Shown piece by piece: positions 20,918-29,817 of a DNA stretch of 64,000 bases (position 1 is the first letter of the stretch; the number at the start of each line of letters is the position of its first letter). The stretch comes from Selaginella moellendorffii (taxonomy: Eukaryota; Streptophyta; Lycopodiopsida; Selaginellales; Selaginellaceae), in the NCBI RefSeq assembly GCF_000143415.4, contig NW_003314264.1, positions 1,958,074 to 2,022,073 of the forward strand, written 5' to 3'. The notes below the pieces were generated by a model. That model was not told the DNA's origin. It saw only the letters and a list, made by a program, of their open reading frames with translations, and did no database searches. Position numbers and translations under genes: made by a program.

Positions 20918-22448
20918 ATGGCAAGTGTTGAAGAGGTCAGGAACAGCTACAACTTTGCACAGGCTGGACTAAGCACTTTGGCTGTTGTAGCGTGTAGCGT
21001 TATGCCTGGCGAGGGGAAGGCTGGATTCAGAGATGGGCTTGGCAGATTTGTTCGGTACAACAAGGTTGAGGGCTCAGAACAATCACGGAGATCTGATTTC
21101 CCATGCGGGCAACAATGGCACCATTGTAGGAGTAAACGTGCATGGACAGAATCCTAACACTGTGCATTGACATAACACTTGGGTTCTTGACAGCTGTTGC
21201 GTTCTGGTCCCGCTTTGGAGCAAGTATGAAGCAAGTTCAGCTGATGGCTGCACTTGTTGGCACATTCCAAGCATTACTTCCAAAGGCACTGGGAGAGATC
21301 CTACCCCTATCGTCAGTGGAGCAGCAGCTGTTGCATCAGATCCACAATGTTCCTACATTCCCTCCTACCAGTGTGATGTTCATGGAAAGGGAATGATGCG
21401 GGATCTGCACGCCAGAGTAATACGAGACACTTTAGGAGGCTTGGCTTTGAATTCTATGATGCTGGAAGGGCTGAGCCAGCTCTACCAATGGATGCTCGAA
21501 GAAGACCAGCAGTGCACGTACTTGTTTGGGGTTGACAAGTTTGGTGCTAATGCTCTTGCCAGAATGGTAGCAGAGAGCTTGGCCACGTTAGATTCCAGCC
21601 AGAAAGGAAGAACATCAGATTTGGTGGATTGGAGCCTGGGCAAGGTGCAACTCTCCAACAAACCCAACCTCCAATGGTTTAGGAATGCGGCAACTGTGGT
21701 TTTGGTTGACAGAGTTGACCTTGATCTTGCTCTTGTCTTTAGTGTTTGGGTTGGATCCTTTCGTGTCATGCCTGGGAGCTATAAGAGGAGTCAGATCACT
21801 TCGGCTGGGCAGCAACAGTGTCACACAGTTCGCCGACTTACGGCTTTGGAAGGTCCAGGGCCGAGAAATCCACGATGTTAACGGCCGGAAAACCTCCATA
21901 CTGGTGGTGAGGCCGAGACGAGACCTGAAGTTCTACTATATGTGGATCGCGCGTTTAAGATCGTCGGTTTGCTCATAGCAGCAGCATTTTGGATGCTCAC
22001 AGTGTTTGGGATAGTCCATCCTTTAGGTCTGAAGAGAGATTCTGCATGGGGAAGTGTAGGAATATGGGCAGCTTATGTAGTGCTGGTGGGGAATGTAGTA
22101 GGAATAGTGTCTTCAGGATTGCCATTGAGGTTGGAGAGCTCATTACCAGGTCAGAGGCGTGATCCTGGGTATGGAATGCTGGGTTATAGCTTAATGCAGT
22201 GCCTGGTGGAACTTGCTGTGACCAGTTTGAGGCTTGTGCCTAGGCTGGGTGATTCCAAGTGGTTGGTGAGGTGTTGGTATGTAGTGTTGGAGATTGGCAT
22301 TTGGGTTGAGTGGTGTGCAGCCAAGAGGAGCTTGCCTACTGGGCCTCAGTCATCAGCACCTATTGCATGGGAGCTCACTGTGCTTCAAGCTGGAGCTCTG
22401 GCTAGAGCTGCAATCCTTGCTGCAGTTAGTGGCAAATGGACCAACTAA
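20918..22448 (+). pseudogene. Broken copy of the orphan membrane-protein gene
   Basis: It aligns along its whole length with the intact gene at 27106-28647. Disruptions include a 2-base loss near 20990 (frame shift, stop at 21155-21157), a 6-base loss near 21168, an altered stretch near 21352, a 5-base loss near 21705 and changes around 21940. Separate frames remain open (21393-21881 and 21942-22448), the last still encoding the C-terminal membrane segments. Compared with the intact copy most changes are small indels, consistent with recent decay. Confidence 0.82.
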
Positions 22449-23140
22449 ACTCAATTATTCTATCAAATAATAGAAATAAATAAAAACCATGTACAATATG
22501 TTAATGCTAATGTTTGAAAATTACTTTACTTTAAGTAGAACATGTTTTACATTCTGTATTTTTGGTTTGCTTAAGCAAACCTATAGGGGACTAAGATGGT
22601 AGTGAATATTTCTAAAATATTCTTGGATATTCTAGGATATTTTACCATTTAACGGTTGTTATTCATTTAGATTAATCTTGTATTTATAATTTATAAATCT
22701 AATGGTTGAAATGCAATAAAATTAATCTTGTGTTTATAATTTATAAACATACTTATAACTACATGCAATGAGTAGCAATGTTTTAATTATTGGTCTGCTT
22801 AATAGAATATATCTAGAATATGGTTGAATAATCTAAAACATTCTACCATGTATTGTTTATAATTTATAAACTTTCGTAAACACTTCTTAGTATAACACTA
22901 AGAAAACTATTCAAATTATACATGTCATAAGTATTTTATAATTTAATTCCTAATACATCAGTTGCATTTTGCAGCGTGTTTTTTTCTCTTATTGCTATAT
23001 AAGTTGGGGTGAATTCATGCAGCTTTGAAGCTCCATGCCTCCAACAAGCTCACTCACTTGAAGCCTTACATTCGTGAGAAGGTATTGTATGGCGGGAGAC
23101 ATCTTCTTAACCCTCAAACTCCTTGCAGCCAAACGATGCT
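22449..23140. repeat. AT-rich spacer with dispersed repeat, left copy
   Basis: No gene. A motif set (GATATTCTAGGATATTTTACC, AACGGTTGTTATTCATTTA, AATCTTGTATTTATAATTTATA) occurs here, in the matching spacer at about 28780-29060, and in reverse orientation at about 45850-46130. The third site lies outside the 5-kb duplication, so this looks like a small dispersed element. I see no terminal inverted repeats. Confidence 0.5.
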
Positions 23141-23589
23141 AGATGTGGAGATGCCGACGTCACCTGGTAGCAATAAACCAAGTTAGAAACAATTCTACAG
23201 GTAACCAACCTTTTCTTGCACTCGCTCTCCCTGTTGTAAACATCCTCACCAAATACTTCTTATCGTCGTCCAAGTTGAAGTTTGACTCTGCTCCTCGGCT
23301 GCTACAATCTCCCTCCGTCCTTTGTCGCTGTAAAAAAAGAGGAAGGAATAGTAATAGAAAGATTGTTTGCATGTACTTGCACATCCAAGTCAAAGCCCAG
23401 TGTTTATGTTATATTTTCCTCCAAAACTCGAAATTTAATCACCGTCTATTGATTGAGCTTCAATTTGCTCTTCCCAACGACTCCTCTTTGAAAAAACTCT
23501 CCTTCCTCCACTGATCTTTGTTTTCTAGCCCACTACCCACTCGCATAATAGGGAGGAAGATCTAAGCTCCATCCATGGATATATGTTCC

Positions 23590-24457
23590 ATGTCGATTGA
23601 TTGATTCTGGGCAATCAATTGGTACCGCCTTGGTGCTTCTGGATCGTGGCTCTCGGCTCAATTCTCCAGGGAGAGGCGACCCACGATCGATTCACTGGTC
23701 CAAATATGATTTTCTTGACGCTTCCCAGGGACAAGAGCAATCCATTGGAGCCAGTGAAGAATGTGGTGGCCGGCGTTGACGATGCTAGATAGCATCGTGA
23801 TCGATCTCGAGGGCGCTCTGCTCAAATCCCCGAGCTGGTTTCAATACTTCATGCTCGTCACGATCGAGGCACGAGTGCTCCTCCTCTTTTTCATTCTTCC
23901 CTTCGCATGGATCAGGCTGCCTCGTCCATCCCGCGCTGGAGCTCCAGATTCTCTGCTTCGTGGCGGTGGCCGGATTGAGGGCCTCGGCGGTGGAATCCGT
24001 GGGGCGGGCAGTTCTCGCTAAGTTTTTCCTTGAGGATCTAAACCCCGAGACCTTCCGGGTGTTCAAGACTTGCGGGAAGAGAATGGTGGTGACGAGCTTG
24101 CCAGCGCTGATGGTGGAGCCTCTGGCGAGCCACTACCTTGGCGCGAGCGCGATTGGATCCAAGCTGGACATCACAAGCAAGGGCTACTGCACTGGATTGA
24201 TCAAGATGGTCGTTTGCAGCGAGAACAAAGCTCAGCTAGCTCAAAAACACTTCGGTGGGGATCGCGCTCCAATCAGCATTGGGATTGGAAGCGGTAGCGG
24301 CACCGATTTCCTGGGCGTTTGCAAGGTATGGATGGCCACTCGATCGATCCATTGAATTCTCTGATCTTTCTTCTCCCTCTCATAGAAATGCCTGGATGCT
24401 CGATCCAATCCCTCGCCCCCCTGCGCGACGGTGCCCAAGAAGGACTACATCAAGCCT
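23590..24457 (+). pseudogene. GPAT pseudogene (first exon and start of second), left copy
   Basis: It matches the intact GPAT at 29700-30577 almost base for base but has a disrupted region with stops near 23780 (where the intact gene encodes an acidic run before the HAD-like motif), a deletion near 23870 and a 2-base loss at about 23910 that shifts the frame. The reading frame recovers for the C-terminal part of exon 1 ([18 protein letters not shown]), and the intron with its AG is kept. After GAAGGACTACATCAAGCC (24457) the sequence switches to F-box tail sequence, so the acyltransferase exon is missing. Confidence 0.82.
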
Positions 24458-25070
24458 ACACTGTGCCGTTCAAGTTCTCGTTGCTCGGCGGAGTGCCAGG
24501 TTTTTGTGCGCCATTCTTTCCATTTCTTCTTGTCATTAACCGTTTTTCTGTGCAGGTGTCTCGGCCGAGGCTGCGGAAGTAAGGCTTGTGTAAGGTAAAG
24601 ATCGATAGTTTACTGTTTCTTCGGGAACCGCCACTTCAGAGAACTCTGAGCGTAGAATTACAAGGAATAGAAAAAGATCGCTTGGTGGAAGTCCAAGCCC
24701 CAGTGTTGAGCCCCTGTTTCTTTTCTTCGTTCTTCCGTTCGCGTGGATCACTGGCTGACTCGTCCATCCCGCTCTCCAGGTTCTCTGCTACGTCGTGGTG
24801 GCGGAATTCAGGCTCTGATTAGAGGATCTAAACTCCGAGACCTTCGGAGTGTTCAAGGTTTGTGGTGACGAGCTTGCCGCTGATGGTGGAACCTCTGGCA
24901 AGCCACTACCTATCGAGCTCGAATGGATCCAAGCTGGGTATCATCAGGGGTTAATTACTGGATCGATCAAGGTGGTGAACAGAGCCGGTGGCGATCGCGG
25001 CGCTCCAATCAGGTTTGGGATTGGAAGCGCGTTTGCAAACTATGGACATACATTTTGCAAAGCTCGATAA
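24458..25070 (+). pseudogene. F-box tail joined to a decayed GPAT fragment
   Basis: The first 250 bases match the F-box 3' end (CTGTGCCGTTCAAGTTCTCG, GTGCCAGG intron start, CAGGTGTCTCGG). From about 24720 GPAT sequence returns (GTTCGCGTGGATCACTGGCTG, CTGATGGTGGAACCTCTGGC, CCAATCAGGTTTGGGATTGG) with many deletions. The arrangement parallels 18963-19300. Nothing here is translatable at length. Confidence 0.7.
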
Positions 25071-25647
25071 TTACTATTGATCAATGGCAATTGAACAAGA
25101 CCTTGTAATACGTGGTTATTAATATCAGCATTATCGGAAGCTTTCGGGGGCGAAGGGCTTATCATTTTGTGTAGACCAGTTCACATTACTATTAAAAAAA
25201 CCAAGTGATAACACATAGCAAATTATTTTTAATAATTCTGTATTTTTCTTATTTAATTTAAATAAGTATCATCTAGTCACTACAGGTATAATGCTTTATT
25301 AATCTTTTACTTAAGTTGTTAAGAATATAGAAGTGCACTCTTGATAACATCTTTCTGCTTTGCACAAGGATATTCAGTCTCTTAATCTTGATGTTCGAAT
25401 TAATAGAAGATGTTTTTTGGAAACTTTATTTTTTCCGGATCTCGTTGGGCATTTCTTCTCGTGGGGATTCGTGGCGCTGGTGGTGGTGCTGGGATTGATC
25501 AGCACGTTTTGGAACTGGCAGGAATCACAGTCGGCGGGCGGGGGATTGGTGTCATCCGCGAGGGAATTCGCGGAGATGGATTCAATGCTGCGCAAGTCCG
25601 TTCGATTAACTTGCTTAATAAGTTAATAAGCTACTTAGCGAGCCAGC
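25071..25647. other. Spacer between the duplicated blocks
   Basis: AT-rich in the first half, then a short GC-richer stretch (25430-25600) with a frame (25360-25626) reading FSWGFVALVVVLGLISTFW, one possible membrane segment, but no start context, homologue or intron pattern that I recognise. I leave it unassigned. Confidence 0.35.
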
Positions 25648-25680
25648 GAGAGGCCACAATTTCCCGACACTGGTCTGCTG

Positions 25681-25885
25681 CGTTAGCTGTTCCTTGCGCA
25701 GCTCACCAGGACGTTGAGCCACACAAAGAGCTCGGAATCATCGATTAGTCGGCGTGGTGGAGACGTATCAAATTTGTGTGTCCTGGGAGTCGTTGATCTA
25801 GAACGGACCAGGTCTGGAGTAGAATTCTTCAATTACTCAACTATTCTAGAATAGTTGAGAAACGAAAAGAAGAAACTGACGACGA
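25681..25885 (-). pseudogene. Inverted PSI1 exon 12 / intron 11 fragment, right copy
   Basis: The reverse complement matches PSI1 intron 11 and exon 12 further than the left copy does, reaching CAACGTCCTGGTGAGCTGCG (seen here as the reverse complement near 25690-25715). It keeps more of the parent than the left copy, which has lost that stretch. Confidence 0.75.
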
Positions 25886-25924
25886 AATGCTCAGCGGAGA
25901 ACGCAATCAGAAAGTTGATCCCTC

Positions 25925-26690
25925 TAATTGCGGCAAAATCGCAAGCCCGTGGAGCCCTTTGGCGCTGCCAACTTCCCGAAGGAGCTCCCTCGACGTGTGG
26001 GCAGCCGGGTTTGCTCGCTCAGCTGATCGTCACCAATCCCCTTACTGGCTGCTGGACTCGACTTAATGGGCCACAAGATCACGCGCTCCGGGTGGTCTAT
26101 GCCTCCACTGACGGAGTTATCAACTTGAAGTTCCACGATCCTCGCTAGCGGCGGGCGGGGAGCTGGCCAGTTGCTCGGCGATGGAAGCAAGTCCTTTTCA
26201 TCACCAGGACTCGCTCAACTTCCTTGGTCGTGGCTCGATGGTGAGGATTCTAGAGGCTGCTCCCGAGTCAGCCCAGTCACTTACCACCCATTCGACACGC
26301 GCGGTTGTTTGTGGTGGACGAATCGCATGCAAACGAGCGGCGGCGATGGAGGAGTGACAACTCCGGCTTTGCTCTTTGTGGCACTTGGTTCCTCGGAAGA
26401 TTGTTCCAAGGATTGCAATCGAGCTGGATGTTAGTGCGTGGGCCTGCGAGGATCCTGACTCTCCTCGAGCTTGACTTCCAGTATCTCCAGCCGGACATGG
26501 TCGCCACTGCCGCTGCTGGAATCCGAGCCGAGCAGTGGGAGCCCTTCAAGTTCACGTTGGTTGGCGAAGTGCGTATTTCTTTTCTTCGTGTGAGGAACCA
26601 CTTCCATTTTTGTGTTTTTCTTTGCAGGTATCTCGGTCGAGGCTGCTACAAAAGTAAGATATGCTGTTCGCTAGCAAAAACTACGGTCTA
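25925..26690 (+). pseudogene. F-box gene relic, right copy
   Basis: It carries the same fragments as 19660-20540 but keeps an extra piece near 25965-26010 (AACTTCCCGAAGGAGCTCCC) and lacks the 127-bp tandem duplication. No frame covers an F-box. Stops and indels are shared with the left copy. Confidence 0.72.
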
Positions 26691-26780
26691 CTAGTAGTAG
26701 AGTGGAGAACTCCATCACGTAAGTTTTTATATCATGCGAGAGACTCTTTCCAAAACCAAGCGCTACCTCCAAAGAATCCG

Positions 26781-26804
26781 CCCCCCCCCCCCCCCCCCCC
26801 CCCC
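26781..26804 (+). repeat. Homopolymer tract, 24 C
   Basis: An uninterrupted run of 24 cytosines, between the F-box relic and the membrane-protein gene. The left copy has only a short interrupted C-rich run at the same place (about 20597-20611). The length may be affected by assembly or sequencing slippage. Confidence 0.85.
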
Positions 26805-27105
26805 GGTATAGAAAGAGAGGAGACTCGTGCGTCCAGTCAAGTTTCCTCCAAAGATTACCCGATCGAACAGAAAAAGAGAGAATCTCCATCCATGGATGCG
26901 TTACAGTAGATTGATTCTGGGGGATCAATCCGTACCGTGGTGGGCTTCTGGTGCTGGATTGTGGGTCTCATTTCTTTATTGCTATAGCTATCACCAACCT
27001 TTAAGAAACGAATTGGCAAAGCTGAAGATGCTGTACTGGAACCGTAATACTTGAACAAGTGGATTTCCTAGCCTCTTAGCCATAGCCATAGCGCAGTTCT
27101 AAGTG

Positions 27106-28647
27106 ATGGCAAGTGTTGAAGAGGTCAGGAACAGCTACAACTTTGTACAGGCTGGACTAAGCACTTTGGCTGCTGCAGCGAGTGTAGCGTTATGCCTGGC
27201 GAGGGGAAGGCTGGATTCAGAGATGGGCTTGGCAGATTTGTTCGGTACAACAAGGTTGAGGGCTCAGAACAATCACGGAGCTCTGATTTCCCATGTGGGC
27301 GACAATGGTACCATTGTAGGAGTAAACGTCCATGGACAGAATCCTAACACTGTGCACTGGGTTGCACATAACACTTGGGTTCTTGGCAGCTGTTGCGTTC
27401 TGGTCCCGCTTTGGAGCAAGTATGAAGCAAATTCAGCTGATGGCTGCACTTGTTGGCACATTCCGAGCATTACTTTCAAAGGCACTGGGAGAGATCCTAC
27501 CCCTATCGTCAGTGGAGCAGCAGCTGTTGCATCAGATCCACAATGCTGCAAGATTCCCTCCTACCAGTGTGATGTTCATGGAAAGGGAACGATGCAGGAT
27601 CTGCACGCCAGAGTAATCCGAGACACTTCAGGAGGCTTGGCTTTGAATTCTATGATGCTGGAAGGGCCGAGCCAGCTCTACCAATGGATGCTCGAAGAAG
27701 ACCAGCAGTGCACGTACTTGTTTGGGGTTGACAAGCTTGGTGCTAGTGCTCTTGCCAGAATGGTAGCGGAGAGCTTGGCCACGTTGGATTCCAGCCAGAA
27801 AGGAAGAACATCAGATTTGGTGGACTGGAGCCTGGGCAAGGTCCAACTCTCTGACAAACCCAACCTCCAATGGTTTGGGAATGCGGCAACTGTGGTTTTG
27901 GTAGCCATGACAGAGTTGACCTTGATATTGCTCTTGTCTTTAGTGTTCGGGTTGGATCCTTTCGTATCATGCCTGGGAGCTAGAAGAGGAGTCAGATCAC
28001 TTCGGCTGGGCAGCAACGGTGTCACACAGTTCGCGGACTTATGGCTTTGGAAGGTCCAGGGCCGAGAAATTGGCGATGTTAACGGCCGGAAAACCTCCAT
28101 ACTTGTGGTGAGGCCGAGACGAGACCTGAAGCTCTACCATGTGGATTGCACGGTTAAGATCGTCGGTTTGCTCATAGCAGCAGCCTTCTGGATGCTCACA
28201 GTGTTTGGGATAGTCCATCCTTTTGGTCTGAAGAGAGATTCTGCATGGGGAAGTGTAGGAATATGGGCAGCTTATGTAGTGCTGGTGGGGAATGTAGTAG
28301 GAGTAGTGTCTTCAGGATTGCCATTGAGGTTGGAGAGCTCATTACCAGGTCAGAGCCGTGATCCTGGGTACGGAATGCTGGGTTATAGCTTAATGCAGTG
28401 CCTGGTAGAACTTGCGGTGACTAGTTTGAGGCTTGTGCCGAGGCTGGGTGATTCCAAGTGGTTGGTGAGGTGTTGGTATGTAGTGTTGGAGATTGGCATT
28501 TGGGTTGAGTGGTGTGCAGCCAAGAGGAGCTTGCCTACTGGGCCTCAGTCATCAGCACCTATTGCATGGGAGCTCACTGTGCTTCAAGCTGGAGCTCTGG
28601 CTAGAGCTGCAATCCTTGCTGCAGTTAGTGGCAAATGGACCAACTAA
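27106..28647 (+). CDS. Orphan multi-pass membrane protein, function unknown (intact copy)
   Basis: A single-exon frame of 513 residues. I do not recognise the family. The N-terminal half (1-255) has one weak hydrophobic stretch (about 15-33), another around 91-102, and many Cys and Gly. The C-terminal half has three convincing membrane segments: about 261-284 (VVLVAMTELTLILLLSLVFG), 350-371 (VKIVGLLIAAAFWMLTVFGI) and 384-402 (VGIWAAYVVLVGNVVGVVS). A conserved-looking tail follows, with RLVPRLGDSKWLVRCWYVVL and IAWELTVLQAGALARAAI. The ATG at 27106 was chosen; a GTG precedes it. The near-identical broken copy at 20918-22448 shows this frame has been kept while its twin decayed. Membrane localisation is inferred from hydrophobicity only. 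Confidence 0.75.
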   Translation: MASVEEVRNSYNFVQAGLSTLAAAASVALCLARGRLDSEMGLADLFGTTRLRAQNNHGALISHVGDNGTIVGVNVHGQNPNTVHWVAHNTWVLGSCCVLVPLWSKYEANSADGCTCWHIPSITFKGTGRDPTPIVSGAAAVASDPQCCKIPSYQCDVHGKGTMQDLHARVIRDTSGGLALNSMMLEGPSQLYQWMLEEDQQCTYLFGVDKLGASALARMVAESLATLDSSQKGRTSDLVDWSLGKVQLSDKPNLQWFGNAATVVLVAMTELTLILLLSLVFGLDPFVSCLGARRGVRSLRLGSNGVTQFADLWLWKVQGREIGDVNGRKTSILVVRPRRDLKLYHVDCTVKIVGLLIAAAFWMLTVFGIVHPFGLKRDSAWGSVGIWAAYVVLVGNVVGVVSSGLPLRLESSLPGQSRDPGYGMLGYSLMQCLVELAVTSLRLVPRLGDSKWLVRCWYVVLEIGIWVEWCAAKRSLPTGPQSSAPIAWELTVLQAGALARAAILAAVSGKWTN

Positions 28648-29190
28648 ACTCAATTATTTCTAGAACTAAACACAATCCAATAACATAAATAAATAGAAAG
28701 CATGTATAATGTACTTTACTTTAATTGGAACACACTTTCAAGAAAGTAAAATTTTCTGTATGTATTTATTGGAGTTTACCTAAAATATATTTGGACATTC
28801 TAGGATATTTTATCATCTAACGGTTGTTATTCATTTAAATCAATCTTGTATTTTTAATTTATAAAAAAACACTTTCTAGTATATTATTTTTATTCTACCA
28901 TCTAATGGTTGATATGCAATAAGATTAATCTTATGTTTATAAATTATAAATTTTTATTTGATCAACTGGATTAATAAGTAAGAATAACATTACTATTAGG
29001 GTTACTACAAACCCATATCAAATTTTTAATTATTCAAATTATATATGTCATAAGTACTTTATAATTTAATTCCTTTTCCATAATTTTTAATACAGGATTC
29101 AGTCTTCTAAGTTGCTTCTTTTTTTATTGCTAATAAGTTGGGGCGAATTCTTGCCGCTTTGAAGTCCATGCCTCCAACACACTCACTCAC
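28648..29190. repeat. AT-rich spacer with dispersed repeat, right copy
   Basis: It corresponds to 22449-23140 and holds the same AT-rich repeat motifs (GGATATTTTATCATCTAACGG, TAAGATTAATCTTATGTTTA). There are no open frames of note. It probably includes the 3' UTR of the orphan gene. Confidence 0.45.
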
Positions 29191-29817
29191 TTGAAGCTTT
29201 ACATTCACTTGTATCGTGAGAGGTATTGTATGGCGGGAAACGTGTCCTCAACCTGCAACCAAACGATGATAGGACTCCTTGGACGTCACCTGGTAGAGAC
29301 AATAAACCAAGTTAGAAATAATTCCACGGGTAACCAACCTTTTCTTGCACTCGCTATCCTCGTTGTAAACATACTCGCCAAATACTTCTCATCATTGTCC
29401 AAGCTGAAGCTAGAAGCAGCCTCGGCTGCTACAATCTTCGTCGCTGTAAAAAAAAAGGAAGGAATAGGAATAGAAAGATCGTTTGTGGACTAGCGCGTCC
29501 AAGTCAAAGCCCAGCGTTTATGTCATGGTTTCCTCCAAAACTCGAGGTTCGGTCACCGTCCATCGATCGAGCCTCAATTTGCTCTTCCCAACGACTCCTC
29601 TTTGAAAAGACTCCCTCCTCCACTGATTTTTGTTTTCTAGCCCACTGCCCACTCGCATAATAGGGAGGAAGATCTAAGCTCCATCCATGGATATACGTCC
29701 CATGTCGATTGATTGATTCTGGGCAATCAATTGGTACCGCCGTGGTGCTTCTGGATCGTGGCTCTCGGCTCAATTCTCCAGGGAGAGGCGACCCTCAATC
29801 GATTCACTGGTCCAAAT

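Larger units (their letters stand above)
19357..24457 (+). repeat. Segmental duplication, left copy (about 5 kb)
   Basis: This block aligns in order with 25648-30577: inverted PSI1 fragment, F-box relic, orphan membrane gene, AT-rich spacer, GPAT first exon and start of its second exon. It begins at GCGAGAGGCCACA and ends within GAAGGACTACATCAAGCC. In this copy the membrane gene and GPAT are both broken. Divergence is a few percent in the coding parts with many small indels. Confidence 0.85.
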
